Assembly: GCF_008935055.1 (NCBI RefSeq)
Contig: NZ_CP043028.1
Span: forward strand, 1,573,501 to 1,637,500
Direction of reading: 5' to 3'
Source of the DNA: Pseudobutyrivibrio xylanivorans
GTDB lineage: Bacteria > Bacillota > Clostridia > Lachnospirales > Lachnospiraceae
Length of the DNA: 64,000 bases
Shown: in pieces, positions 8,209 through 17,535 of the stretch
Position numbering within the stretch: position 1 is the first letter of the stretch
How the letters are laid out: each line of letters begins with the position of its first letter
Position numbers and translations under genes: made by a program
Notes under the pieces: model-generated
Seen by the model: only the letters and a program-made list of their open reading frames with translations
What the model was told of the DNA's origin: nothing
The model's database searches: none

Positions 8209-9600
8209 TTACGCTTCTTTTGATTCTTTTTCTTCCAGCTCACTCTTGTGAACCTTGAGTGCGATTGCACACTCAATTCTCTTCTTCTGAAGCTCACAGC
8301 CTACATGATAATTTCCAAGGATGCTACCTGTGAAATTAAAGGCATTGGCTGCACAACCACCGCTACAGTAGAATCTAGCGAAACAATTCTTACACTCTTC
8401 CTTTGCATATACATTGCAGTGCTTGAATTCGTTAACAACTTCCTTTTTCTTAACGCCGTTAAATACATCACCAAGACAGAAGTCTGTATTTCCAACAAAC
8501 TGATGACAAGGATAAAGCTCACCAGTAGGTGTAACTGCCATGTACTCTGTTCCGGAACCACAACCAGAAAGGCGTTTGTACACGCAAGGGCCACCTTCCA
8601 AATCAATCATGAAGTGGAAGAAGTTGAAGTCCTCATCTGTACCCTGACGACGCATCATTTCTGCTGCAAGGTCGTCGTACTCCTTGAAGAGCTTTGGTAA
8701 ATCCTCCTCACGGATAGCGTAATCGTCAGTCTCCTGAGCAACTACAGGCTCAACAGAAATCTGCTTGAAGCCCTCATCTGCAAGATGAATAACATCCTTT
8801 GAAAAATCAAGATTGTTGCGAGTGAAAGTACCACGGATGTAATACTTGTCCTGGTTACGTGACTCTGCAAGCTTCTTGAACTTAGGCATTACTAATTCGT
8901 AGCTTGGAGCTCCCTTCTTGAATGGGCGCATGAGATTATGAATCTCAGGACGACCATCACAGCTGAGAACTACATTAGCCATCTCCTTATTGGCAAATTC
9001 CTGAATCTCATCATTTAATAAAACGCCATTTGTGGTGAGTGTAAATCGGAAGTTTTTATTGTGCTCCTTCTCAATTGAACGACCGTAGGCAACCAAATCC
9101 TTGACTACCTGCCAGTTCATAAGTGGCTCGCCACCGAAGAAATCAACCTCAAGGTTACGTCTGCTTCCTGAGTTGGCAACGAGGAAATCAAGCGCCTGCT
9201 TACCCACCTCGTAGGTCATAAGCTCACGCTTTCCTGTGTGGTACTCACCCTCTTCTGCGAAGCAATACTTGCAAGCAAGATTGCAATCGTGAGTTATATG
9301 TAAGCAAAGAGCCTTTACAACTGTAGGACGTGCTGTAAAATCAACAATCCTTGGCTCGTAATTATCCTCTGTAAATAATGCGCCGTCCGCAATAAGGCTA
9401 TCGATTTCAGACTGAATCTCTGAAAGCTCTGACTCAGCCACCTCAGGATGGCTTTCCTTCATCTGTGCAAATGCCTCATCTCTTCCCTTCTCCTGCCAGA
9501 GAGCAAGGAAATCGTAAGTGATTTCGTCTACTACGTGGATGGCACCGCTGTTAATATCAATAACAATGTTGTAACCATTGTTTTTAAACTGATGTATCAC
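8209..9600 (-). CDS. scfB: SCIFF peptide maturase, radical SAM thioether-forming enzyme
   Basis: A 463-residue radical SAM/SPASM enzyme that installs Cys-to-Thr thioether crosslinks in the SCIFF ribosomal peptide. The 4Fe-4S motif is CNLACKYC, followed by FFGGEP typical of this fold. The C-terminal SPASM region carries many cysteines, including CGSGTEY, GELYPCHQF, CKNCF and CSGGCA, which hold auxiliary clusters. The N-terminal ~90 residues resemble a peptide-recognition (RRE-like) domain, IHVVDEITYDF being typical of this family. The precursor gene scfA lies 101 bases upstream. The role of SCIFF in clostridia is still unknown. Confidence 0.94.
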   Translation of the reverse strand: MIHQFKNNGYNIVIDINSGAIHVVDEITYDFLALWQEKGRDEAFAQMKESHPEVAESELSEIQSEIDSLIADGALFTEDNYEPRIVDFTARPTVVKALCLHITHDCNLACKYCFAEEGEYHTGKRELMTYEVGKQALDFLVANSGSRRNLEVDFFGGEPLMNWQVVKDLVAYGRSIEKEHNKNFRFTLTTNGVLLNDEIQEFANKEMANVVLSCDGRPEIHNLMRPFKKGAPSYELVMPKFKKLAESRNQDKYYIRGTFTRNNLDFSKDVIHLADEGFKQISVEPVVAQETDDYAIREEDLPKLFKEYDDLAAEMMRRQGTDEDFNFFHFMIDLEGGPCVYKRLSGCGSGTEYMAVTPTGELYPCHQFVGNTDFCLGDVFNGVKKKEVVNEFKHCNVYAKEECKNCFARFYCSGGCAANAFNFTGSILGNYHVGCELQKKRIECAIALKVHKSELEEKESKEA

Positions 9601-9631
9601 TAAAAAAATGTCCTTTCATAAACGCACAATA

Positions 9632-9666
9632 GACCGTCCCCTGCCAAAAATCAGCAGGGACCGGTC
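9632..9666 (-). terminator. Stem-loop between scfA and scfB
   Basis: GACCGGTCCCTGC pairs with GGCAGGGGACGGTC around a loop of about 8 bases. No U-run follows on the minus strand. A strong stem without a tail between a small precursor gene and its maturase suggests a 3' stabilising or partial termination element that keeps scfA transcript above scfB. Confidence 0.5.
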
Positions 9667-9700
9667 TCACGTTAGTTATTACTTAATTGTCTGGTAGCAA

Positions 9701-9844
9701 TTACTTAGAATGCTCACAGCTCTGGTTACCAACTGTGCAAGAAGTCTTGCAAGCTGACTGGCATGATGTCTGGCACTCGCCGCATCCGCCTTCCTTTACA
9801 GTATTCTGTAATCTAGCAGTATTTAATGTTTTGATGTGTTCCAT
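9701..9844 (-). CDS. scfA: SCIFF (six cysteines in forty-five) precursor peptide
   Basis: A 47-residue peptide starting MEHIKTLNTARLQNTV and carrying six cysteines at positions 21, 24, 28, 32, 36 and 43 in the conserved block GGCGECQTSCQSACKTSCTV. This is the near-universal clostridial SCIFF peptide; the maturase downstream crosslinks its Cys residues to Thr. The start has a strong GAAAGGAG ribosome site. The N-terminal part acts as leader. There is no transporter or protease gene next to it, as is usual for SCIFF, and its biological function is not established. Confidence 0.96.
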   Translation of the reverse strand: MEHIKTLNTARLQNTVKEGGCGECQTSCQSACKTSCTVGNQSCEHSK

Positions 9845-9902
9845 ATCGAAAACTCCTTTCAGTAAAATGATTACCAATAAATAGTAACCCTCAGGTTAGT
9901 CA

Positions 9903-9908
9903 ATTATA
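9903..9908 (-). promoter_or_regulatory. Possible -10 element for the scfA-scfB transcript
   Basis: TATAAT lies about 60 bases before the scfA start in the gap after the lipoprotein gene. No good -35 hexamer is found at 16-18 bases (TTTATA at 17), so this is a tentative call. Confidence 0.35.
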
Positions 9909-9939
9909 CTATAAATCGCCTAAAATATAAAGCCTTTTC

Positions 9940-11103
9940 CTAATCTGCTGATTTAACCCCGAGAGTAACATTTGCATTGTCCTTGCAGAAATCCAATGCC
10001 TTCTGTGTTAAGTATGCCTGACGGAAGTATCTCTCACCTGTATAGCCGTCAACAGAATAGATGTCATAGAAGGCTGTATCATCTTCCTGTGAGCCTGTTG
10101 AACCCATAACGCTTGAGATGAATTCCTTATAGCCATCCTCGTCTATCGCAATACCCTCAGCTCTTGCAACTGCTTCAAGGATAAGCTCTGTCTTTGTAGA
10201 CTCCTCAACGCTTGTCTTTAGGCTCTCAACGTACTGGTCGTAATCCTGCCCCATAGACTCGAAATATTCCTTAGCTGTTGTGCCGTAAGCTTCGTACTGT
10301 TTGTCGTACACCTTAAGGTACATATCAACGCGAGCCTGAAGCAATTCCTCTGGAACCCCTGAAACAGTGCTGTTGTTAATCAATGCATTTAAAACGGCTG
10401 TCTGAGTATCATTTGCAAGGTCTGACTTAAGACTTGACTCATAATCGTCCTTCATTGCTGAAACATACTTATCAACCGAATCATAGCTAAAGTTATCAGA
10501 AACGATTTTGTCTGTTAAATCAGCCTTTGTTGCAATAGCCTTTGCAACATAGTTAATCTGGAATGTAAATGTAACTGTCTTGCCTGCTAAATCAGCATTT
10601 CCGTACTGTTCAGGGAAAGTAACCTCGTAAGCAACCTCCTCGCCAACAGAATGTCCTGCAAGTCCTGATGTAAAGCCATCAATATAGCCTGAACCTGATG
10701 TAGAGCAATTGTTGGCAACATCAATCATCTGATCCTCAGCTGAGCCACCGTCAAAAGCAACTCCGTCCTGAGAGCCAACATAATCTACATTAACGATTGA
10801 ATCCTCTTCAACCTCTTTCTTATCTGAGTCCTCAACATATACGCCTGCATCTGCTATCTTTGTGTTTAAGTACTCTTCAAAGCCTTCATCTGAATATTCG
10901 TAGGTATTCTCAAGAGAAATCTCAAGGCCCTTGTAATCACCCAAGGTAACATATTCATCAACGTCATACTCTATTGGTGCGGCATCACTAGCCTTTTCTG
11001 TCTTCTCTGTCTTAGTTTCAGCTTTATCTTCTTTCTTTCCACAGGCAGAAAGAGAAAAGGCCATTGTGCATATTAAAACTAATGCTAATAATCTTTTTTT
11101 CAT
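9940..11103 (-). CDS. Lipoprotein with FKBP-type and trigger-factor-like foldase domains
   Basis: 387 residues with a lipoprotein signal peptide (lipobox LSAC, Cys near 21) and a Lys/Glu/Thr-rich linker. Residues about 90-190 match an FKBP peptidyl-prolyl isomerase domain with the trigger-factor layout (VNVDYVGSQDGVAFDGGSA, GHSVGEEV). The Glu- and Lys-rich helical C-terminus resembles the substrate-holding arms of trigger factor. It therefore looks like an extracellular, membrane-anchored cousin of trigger factor that helps fold secreted proteins. The gene follows the response regulator by 51 bases. Substrates are unknown; the SecDF gene nearby fits a secretion role. Confidence 0.8.
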   Translation of the reverse strand: MKKRLLALVLICTMAFSLSACGKKEDKAETKTEKTEKASDAAPIEYDVDEYVTLGDYKGLEISLENTYEYSDEGFEEYLNTKIADAGVYVEDSDKKEVEEDSIVNVDYVGSQDGVAFDGGSAEDQMIDVANNCSTSGSGYIDGFTSGLAGHSVGEEVAYEVTFPEQYGNADLAGKTVTFTFQINYVAKAIATKADLTDKIVSDNFSYDSVDKYVSAMKDDYESSLKSDLANDTQTAVLNALINNSTVSGVPEELLQARVDMYLKVYDKQYEAYGTTAKEYFESMGQDYDQYVESLKTSVEESTKTELILEAVARAEGIAIDEDGYKEFISSVMGSTGSQEDDTAFYDIYSVDGYTGERYFRQAYLTQKALDFCKDNANVTLGVKSAD

Positions 11104-11154
11104 GTCTTAAAATCCCTCCTCAAAAGTCAGCCTTAGTTTAACACATTATAAACC

Positions 11155-12576
11155 TTATCGCAAAGCACTTGCATTCTTTCTATATTCGGTTGGTGACACC
11201 CCCACATAGGATTTGAAGCTTTTCATAAAATGTTTTTCATTGTCATATCCGACCTGGGCAGAAATCTCATTTACCTTTAAGTCTGTATTGGCCAAAAGTT
11301 CCTTTGCTTCTGCCATTCTAAGATCCTTTACATAGGTGACAAAATTAGTACCTGTAAAGTTTTTAAACTCTGTGGAGAACAATGAATAATTCATTGATAT
11401 ATGGTTGCTTACAACTGCCATATTCAAATCTGTTGAATAATTTTCCTTTATGTATTTAATGGCTTCCTGCATTTTTGAAGAGGTATTATCAGAATCATTT
11501 TTTAGCATAAACTCTGATTGTCTCTCCAAAATAAAGCTCATAAATTTCTCACGGTAAATATCAAGGCAATCAATCTCCATTACATTTTTAAGCTCTACCG
11601 GTACTTCTTCTCTAAAAGTTCCCGTGAACTCAGTAATAAAAAATTCAATCGAATCTAAAAAATCAGAAGCTGGAATCTGTCCTCTTATTGCAGCAATAAA
11701 AAAGCCCTCCCACTCCTTTTTAAGGTCTTTTGCTCTATCTGTACCCATCAATTGCACTCGGGCAGATATGGATTTTTTATCTGTGTATTTCTGAGCTGAT
11801 TGCAATAGCATTTCCGGAATTTCAGGTAAGTCCTCATCTACTACACTCATATTCTGCAAAAAAGCTTCCATTCTTCTATCCCTTGCCTGAGTGTATGCCT
11901 TTTTTAAATCCGATGCATCTGAATAGGAATCACTGACACCAACATATCTTATATTATGAATAGTTCTCTCTGATGAAACTATCATAACATTGGACCCCAA
12001 AACGTTTTTTAGAATAATTCCACACTTTTCTTCTGGAAGACTTCCAATAGGAGCAACATACACATTAAACTGCTGCCCAACCTCATCCTTTATTTTTTTA
12101 GCTATAAGCTTGATGTCATCAGAGGTTGTTCCACTATCCTGAAGAAAATACTTCAAAAGCTTTGTATCAGTAAGCTCTGTCTTTTCCTCGTCTAGTCTTC
12201 GATTGTTCAGTTCCTCATCAAGCTTTGTAAGAACTTCCTTCAGCTTATCTCTTTCAACAGGCTTTAAGATATACTCCCTCACTCCCTGTCTCATCATTTC
12301 TACTGCGTAGGAAAAATCATCATAGCCGCTGACTGCCACTGAAAGAGGAGGATTATCCAGCTCCTGCACCGCCTGAACCAATTCAATGCCATTCATCTTT
12401 GGCATTCTAATATCCGTCAGCATCACGTCAATCCTGGTAGTCTTCAGTATATCCAAGGCTTGCAAGCCATTACTGCACTCTATTACCTCTTCATATGGGA
12501 CCCCACTTCTTTTGATCATTGCAGAAATTCCCTGTCTTATTAGCTTTTCATCTTCAACAACTAGAATTTTATTCAT
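11155..12576 (-). CDS. Response regulator, YesN type (REC plus AraC helix-turn-helix)
   Basis: 473 residues. The N-terminal receiver domain has the acidic pocket at D9/E10, the phospho-acceptor D55 in MLTDIRMPKMNG and the conserved Lys in YILKPV. The last ~100 residues are an AraC-type DNA-binding domain (KEYSTDLNMAVVSNHISMNY and VGYDNEKHFMKSFK are its two helix-turn-helix cores). The start overlaps the kinase stop in an ATGA junction, so the two are translationally coupled. Regulators of this type usually control sugar ABC transporters beside them, here the 14.4-23 kb genes. Confidence 0.93.
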   Translation of the reverse strand: MNKILVVEDEKLIRQGISAMIKRSGVPYEEVIECSNGLQALDILKTTRIDVMLTDIRMPKMNGIELVQAVQELDNPPLSVAVSGYDDFSYAVEMMRQGVREYILKPVERDKLKEVLTKLDEELNNRRLDEEKTELTDTKLLKYFLQDSGTTSDDIKLIAKKIKDEVGQQFNVYVAPIGSLPEEKCGIILKNVLGSNVMIVSSERTIHNIRYVGVSDSYSDASDLKKAYTQARDRRMEAFLQNMSVVDEDLPEIPEMLLQSAQKYTDKKSISARVQLMGTDRAKDLKKEWEGFFIAAIRGQIPASDFLDSIEFFITEFTGTFREEVPVELKNVMEIDCLDIYREKFMSFILERQSEFMLKNDSDNTSSKMQEAIKYIKENYSTDLNMAVVSNHISMNYSLFSTEFKNFTGTNFVTYVKDLRMAEAKELLANTDLKVNEISAQVGYDNEKHFMKSFKSYVGVSPTEYRKNASALR

Positions 12577-14399
12577 GAATTACCCTCGTTTACATCTATC
12601 TCAATCATAGGAATTTTGATGCTTACCTTCGTATAGCATCCTTCCATAGCAGCCACTTCTATTCCGTAGCCTGGGCCATAGGCCATTTTTAATCTATCCT
12701 CAACATTCTTTAATCCAATACCGTTACTTGAACTACCGCTGGTTTCTATTTCACCTGCTATCTTTTTTCTGAGCATCTCCAGTTCTTCTTCATTCATGCC
12801 ACGGCCATTATCTGTAATCTCTATGATACAGTCGGAATCAATGACAATACCTTTGATATAAATAGTTGTGTCCTCTGCAATCTCCTCCACACCATGAATT
12901 ATGGCATTTTCAATGATTGGCTGAAGGGACATCTTAGGTATTTTCTGACTTAAAATTTCTTCCGGAATATTCAAAGACAGATATATGACATAATCAAATC
13001 TAAGATTGATAAGTGCCATATAATTTTTTATATATTCCAGCTCATCTGCCACAAGCACCGTATTAGAGTTCCACTTCATACTATATCTCAGGAGCTTTCC
13101 TAGACTTGTTATGGAATCAGAAATCTGATACTCCTCCTGCATCTCCGCCATCATCTTTATGGATTCCAAAACGTTGTAAATAAAATGGGCATTTATCTGA
13201 TTCTGTAAAGCCTTAATCTGGCTATCATTTGCCAGAATTTCTCTGTCGATATTCTGCTGCATAAGAGTCTGAATGTTGTCAAGCATTCGATTAACCTGGT
13301 GAGCCAGCTCACCCATTTCATCTTCTCTGCCCACATCAGTAGCTCTTACATACAGATTTCCTGCACGTACCTGTCTGATTGTACGCAAAACATCATAGAA
13401 GTTCTTTAAAAGATTAAGCACTACGCGATTAACCAAGAAGTACAAAACAACCAGAATGCAAATCATCCAAAATACAAATGCATTTCGCTGACTATGAACC
13501 TCATCAATATTTTCTGAAATATTTTTTACAGAGACAAGCGTTCCTGAAAGCTCATTAATGTACATTCCCGAAATAACACTTTTATCATTCTTACTGTAAT
13601 AGGTTTTAATATCCGGAGTCTCGCCTTTTTTTGCGATTTCCTGCATCTGCCTTGCCAGAGAAATGGCGATTTTTCTAACAGCCTCGTTAGTGTTCTTTCC
13701 GAAAATAACTCTGCCCTCAGCTGTAACAAAGCAGCTGATTTCACCGGCAACATTTTCATACAAAGATGGGAACATTGTCTCCATTTTCATATTAGCCTCG
13801 ATCACACCAAGCTCTCCGTATTTACGATTTGTAACAGGTGTAATCAGTGCCATCATTGGAGTATTATCTCCACCAGAAAACAGATTATCTTTATAATCAA
13901 AAATCCATCCACCCTCTTCTAACATAGGAGTCCATGCCTGTTTTTGAAGACGGCTGGCAGAATACATTACCGGCATCATCTCCTGCACATTATCTGTGGA
14001 GGCATAATATCTTGCTCCTCCAAGTACCGGGTTTGTATTGATAAGTCTTTCAAGAGCTGCCACGTCATTGCGATATATTTTTATCCACTCTTTGGTGGTA
14101 TATTCTCCACCATTTTTCGCATTAAGAAGCACCTTGTTCATGGTTTCATCTGACAGAAAAAACTGTGTAGTCATATTGATTGAATCCACGTTATTTCTAA
14201 TACTATCCTGCCTTCTAGCCATTGTGGAAGAAAGATATGAAACATTTTCATTTATGGTAGACTGCTCAATATTGAAAAACATTATTCCGCTTAGGATAGC
14301 AATAGGCACCATAACAAAAACCAGGATAATGGCGGTCAATTTAATATTCAGTTTTACGCCTTTAATCGATTCCCAATTTTTCTTTTGCTTTTGCAACAT
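12573..14399 (-). CDS. Sensor histidine kinase, YesM type
   Basis: A 608-residue membrane kinase. A first helix (about 18-38), a ~250-residue extracytoplasmic sensor, a second helix (about 292-312) and a HAMP segment lead to the His_kinase domain with NAHFIYNVLESIK and an ATPase domain with NAIIHGVEE, DNGRGMNEEE and GIGLKNVEDRL. The start overlaps the end of the binding-protein gene before it by 38 bases, and AGGAG lies about 12 bases upstream. Such kinases often sense sugars together with a dedicated binding protein, which suits the preceding gene. Confidence 0.92.
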   Translation of the reverse strand: MLQKQKKNWESIKGVKLNIKLTAIILVFVMVPIAILSGIMFFNIEQSTINENVSYLSSTMARRQDSIRNNVDSINMTTQFFLSDETMNKVLLNAKNGGEYTTKEWIKIYRNDVAALERLINTNPVLGGARYYASTDNVQEMMPVMYSASRLQKQAWTPMLEEGGWIFDYKDNLFSGGDNTPMMALITPVTNRKYGELGVIEANMKMETMFPSLYENVAGEISCFVTAEGRVIFGKNTNEAVRKIAISLARQMQEIAKKGETPDIKTYYSKNDKSVISGMYINELSGTLVSVKNISENIDEVHSQRNAFVFWMICILVVLYFLVNRVVLNLLKNFYDVLRTIRQVRAGNLYVRATDVGREDEMGELAHQVNRMLDNIQTLMQQNIDREILANDSQIKALQNQINAHFIYNVLESIKMMAEMQEEYQISDSITSLGKLLRYSMKWNSNTVLVADELEYIKNYMALINLRFDYVIYLSLNIPEEILSQKIPKMSLQPIIENAIIHGVEEIAEDTTIYIKGIVIDSDCIIEITDNGRGMNEEELEMLRKKIAGEIETSGSSSNGIGLKNVEDRLKMAYGPGYGIEVAAMEGCYTKVSIKIPMIEIDVNEGNS

Positions 14400-15948
14400 A
14401 TTGATATCGTTTCTCCTGAAGCTGTTCGTAGCCTAACGCGTTACGCTCTTCTTTATATCTTTCTAAAATTTCATCAAACTCTTCTTCACTTTCAGAAATA
14501 AGCAACTCCTGTAAAGTCTGCGCCCACAGTGCCTTTATCTGACTATCTACATAAGCATCCTCAGTATCCGCTGGCAAAATAACATCATACTGACCTGTGT
14601 AGCTGGCATAATCATAGGTCCACTCCTCCAGTTGAGTAGTAGGGGAAGTATTCTCTGGCCGCCACTTTAGCTGCATTACGTTATCCTGCAGCATCCAATA
14701 TGCATCATCTGCCCCATAAATCTTGTCGTAGGTGACCCTATCAGAATTAAGCAGTGACAGCACCTCTGGTTTTATCACTGGCTTGCCATCCACCATTTCG
14801 TAGGTGATTCCTTCCACTCCCAGATACACTAACTTCTGCCCCTCCTCCGAAATCAGGTAATCCATAAACTGAATAGCCCTATCCGGATTTTTGCAGTTTT
14901 TAGAAATCATAGTAACAGTCCATCCACTGACTGTGTTTGTAGGAAGCACAGGGTCATCCCCATTTTTATTCTTCGGACCATCCACAGCTATATAAATGCT
15001 ATTAGGGTCTCTGGAGTAAAGTAGCTTCTGCTGGGCTGCCATATCCGTATACTGATATAGCATGCAAAAATACCTTCCCTCAGCCAACTTTTCCTCCATC
15101 TGGATTCTCTGGTCGATAAAAATATCTGTAGCAAGATACCCTTCCTCGTTTAGCTGTCTGAACATCTTTAGCCACTCGATGTACTCAGGGTCTGTATTTC
15201 TATCATAGAGCTTGCCGTCCTTTTCGTATGGCACAGCCAAAAAATTCTGTAGATACTGATCAAAGGATACATTTCCCGAATCATCAAAAAGATGTGCACC
15301 TATTGGGATAAGAGGCTTTCCATCCACTTCAGGAAACATCTGCTTTGCCTTTCTAACAGCCCTCTCAAAACCTACAATGGTGGTCATATCCGGACTTCCG
15401 ATAGCCTCGTAAATATCCTTCCTTACCAAAAAAGTCTGATTCGAGCCTATGTTATCGTTGCTCTCCACGTCCTGAGGAGTGACACTAGAACAAGGATAAC
15501 CATAGATATTTCCATCACTTTGGGTATACCAACTAACAGCCTGCTTATCGCACACCTGATAAAAATATGGGTCATACTCATCTGCCAACTGATTAATGGC
15601 ATGCACCATATCCTTCTGTATCATCTCGTTGACCTGAGGCTCCCACCATCCCAAAGTAATCAAATCAGGCAGAGATCCAGACTCTATCAAAGCATTAAGC
15701 TTTTCCTCTTCATTACCCTGTGGCGTTATGAAATTAATATTGACCCCAGTGTTCTCCGTAATGGCCCTGGAAACCACACTGCTTCCCCAGCCTGTATTAA
15801 ACCAGGAATAATTAATATACCAGTCCAAAGTAATCGAATCCTCTGATGCTGGTGTATTATCTACAGTTTCCTTTCCACAGCCCACAAACGTTGTCGCCAC
15901 TAAGCTCGCCGCCATTATTCTTTTAATTGTGCTCAATTTAGTTTCCAT
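14362..15948 (-). CDS. Extracellular solute-binding lipoprotein (LplA-like), linked to the two-component system
   Basis: 528 residues with a signal peptide and a lipobox-like TTFVGC (Cys near 24), followed by an ABC family 1-type periplasmic binding fold (WYINYSWFNTGWG, SGSLPDLITLGWW). It overlaps the kinase gene and has no permease of its own next to it, being separated from the permeases upstream by the giant inverted repeat. It may be a second substrate receptor for those permeases or a partner of the sensor kinase. The start is uncertain: the ATG at 15948 has GGGG only two bases before it, and a second ATG lies 11 codons in. Confidence 0.85.
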   Translation of the reverse strand: METKLSTIKRIMAASLVATTFVGCGKETVDNTPASEDSITLDWYINYSWFNTGWGSSVVSRAITENTGVNINFITPQGNEEEKLNALIESGSLPDLITLGWWEPQVNEMIQKDMVHAINQLADEYDPYFYQVCDKQAVSWYTQSDGNIYGYPCSSVTPQDVESNDNIGSNQTFLVRKDIYEAIGSPDMTTIVGFERAVRKAKQMFPEVDGKPLIPIGAHLFDDSGNVSFDQYLQNFLAVPYEKDGKLYDRNTDPEYIEWLKMFRQLNEEGYLATDIFIDQRIQMEEKLAEGRYFCMLYQYTDMAAQQKLLYSRDPNSIYIAVDGPKNKNGDDPVLPTNTVSGWTVTMISKNCKNPDRAIQFMDYLISEEGQKLVYLGVEGITYEMVDGKPVIKPEVLSLLNSDRVTYDKIYGADDAYWMLQDNVMQLKWRPENTSPTTQLEEWTYDYASYTGQYDVILPADTEDAYVDSQIKALWAQTLQELLISESEEEFDEILERYKEERNALGYEQLQEKRYQYVAKAKEKLGID

Positions 15949-15988
15949 TTCCCCATTATACTAATTACCCACCTGTCTTTCAATCAAT

Positions 15989-16673
15989 CCTTGTTTGCCC
16001 CCCTCTTCCTCTGCCGCCGCCCGTCCCATCCTGCCTTTGTAGTCTAGTCCCGATAGCCTCCCTCTCGGCCGCCCTGGGCCTGTGCCGCAGGAATATCGCA
16101 AGAATATTATGTTTTTCATACTTGCAAAGTCTCGCATCTTTATTAACAGGTGTCTTTTGTAAGTCTTTACAATTTTGAAAAATGTAGTCAGCTGGCGGAC
16201 ACTAAGTAGTCTACATAGGACTTCAAATTTATATAGGTGAACTTGGGTGATTTTGTAGTGAGCCTAGAAAAATAAAAAGCTGATTTTGCAATGTATAGTC
16301 AGCTGCCGCTAGGACGGCGGCAGCAGTGGTCACTTGAAACACGATGTTGAATGTGCCACGGTGACTATACATACAAAATCATGCTTTTTAAATTTTTCTT
16401 GGCAAACGGAGTATGAACCCAAGTCACCTATGTATATTCGAAGTCCTATTAAAATAATTAAAGGTGTCCGCCATCTGCTCTACATTTTTCAAAATAGTTC
16501 ATACTTCAAAAGACACCTGTGGATGCTCCCTTTTTGCAAGTTGAAAAACTATAATATTCGCGAAATCATTCCTGCGGCACAGGCCCAGGGCTGCCGAGAG
16601 GGAGGCTAGCGGGGCCCAAGTAACGAGCAGGATGGGACGGGCGGCGGCTAAACAGGGCCGATAGCAAACAAGG
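15989..16673. repeat. Giant imperfect inverted repeat (about 685 bp foldback element)
   Basis: Two arms of roughly 310-330 bases lie in inverted orientation around a ~60-base centre. Perfectly matched blocks include 16013-16034 with 16627-16648 (22 bases), 16054-16069 with 16593-16608 (16) and 16071-16094 with 16568-16591 (24); shorter matches such as CAGGTGTCTTTTG (16147/16507), TTTTGAAAAATGTAG (16173/16480) and ATAGGACTTC continue inward. Matched blocks alternate with non-matching stretches of similar length, so a transcript would form one long rod with regular internal loops, capped by small hairpins (CTGCCGC/GCGGCAG). The outer ~100 bases of each arm are much richer in G and C than the neighbourhood. 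It fills the gap between the permease stop and the next binding-protein gene. It could be a foldback mobile element or a large structured RNA; no transposase is near. Confidence 0.85.
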
Positions 16674-16704
16674 ACTGACGCCAAACAGCGCCAGCCCAGT
16701 TGGT

Positions 16705-17532
16705 TTATTCTTTTACGCTTCCAGCGGAAATACTGCTGATGATGTACTTAGAGCAGAATGCGAATACAATCATGATTGGCACTACGGATATGGCAACGCC
16801 AAGGTAGATTGCACCCTGATTTTTTTGTAAGTCGGTGGCAGCATTAAGTGTGGAAATCATAACCGGTAAAGTCATCTTTTTAGGAGTATTTAAGAGAATT
16901 AATGGTGTCAGGTATGAATTCCAGTTTCCAATGAAAGCTCCGATGGACATGGTAGCAATACCAGGTGCCATAATTGGAAGTACAATCTTGTGGAAAGTAT
17001 GTATTTCCGATGCCCCGTCGATTCTTGCTGCTTCCAGCAGCGCCTTTGATAAGGTTGATTTCACGTATTGACGAAGGAAGAATACGATTCCAGGCGCCGC
17101 TATGGCAGGAACAATAAGAGGAATGTATGAATCTATTAGTCTAAGCTTTTGGCAAAGATTATAGAATCCGATAAGAGAAAGCTGTGCTGGTATCATCATA
17201 AATACCACGATTACCTTGAATAAAAGGTTGTTGCCCTTCCACTCATACATAGCCATAGCGTATGCTGTGATGGCTGAAAAATATGCTGTAAGAAGTGTGG
17301 CAGGAACAGCCACTTTTATACTGTTTCCAAAACCTCTGAATAGATTTACATAATCGAAGAGTACTACCCAGTTGTCCTTTAGGCTGTGGCCTGGCAAAAA
17401 TGAAAATGAATGTGTGATTTCCACACCGGAACGGGTGGAATTTACAATCATAAGCCAAAATGGAAGAAGACATCCAAGGGCTAACACAATTAGTGCTATA
17501 TAAAGAATTACTTTTTTGATTTTTGTAGCCAT
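16705..17532 (-). CDS. Carbohydrate ABC transporter permease (MalG/AraQ family)
   Basis: 275 residues with six predicted membrane helices and the EAA loop that contacts the ATPase (EAARIDGASEIHTFHKIVLP). It pairs with the permease gene just upstream (3-base gap) and the binding protein at 18518-19915. No ATPase is encoded here; such importers usually share the MsmK/MalK-type ATPase encoded elsewhere. The stop codon lies about 30 bases from the giant inverted repeat. Confidence 0.93.
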   Translation of the reverse strand: MATKIKKVILYIALIVLALGCLLPFWLMIVNSTRSGVEITHSFSFLPGHSLKDNWVVLFDYVNLFRGFGNSIKVAVPATLLTAYFSAITAYAMAMYEWKGNNLLFKVIVVFMMIPAQLSLIGFYNLCQKLRLIDSYIPLIVPAIAAPGIVFFLRQYVKSTLSKALLEAARIDGASEIHTFHKIVLPIMAPGIATMSIGAFIGNWNSYLTPLILLNTPKKMTLPVMISTLNAATDLQKNQGAIYLGVAISVVPIMIVFAFCSKYIISSISAGSVKE

Positions 17533-17535
17533 TGC

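Noticed and set aside
15292..15846. 184-codon open frame opposite the binding-protein gene
   Set aside because: Antisense shadow of a well-supported lipoprotein gene, no start signals.
16334..16684. Two open frames of 61-91 codons in the giant inverted repeat
   Set aside because: They come from the repeat arms, have no ribosome site or recognisable domain, and the arms show base-pairing constraint instead.
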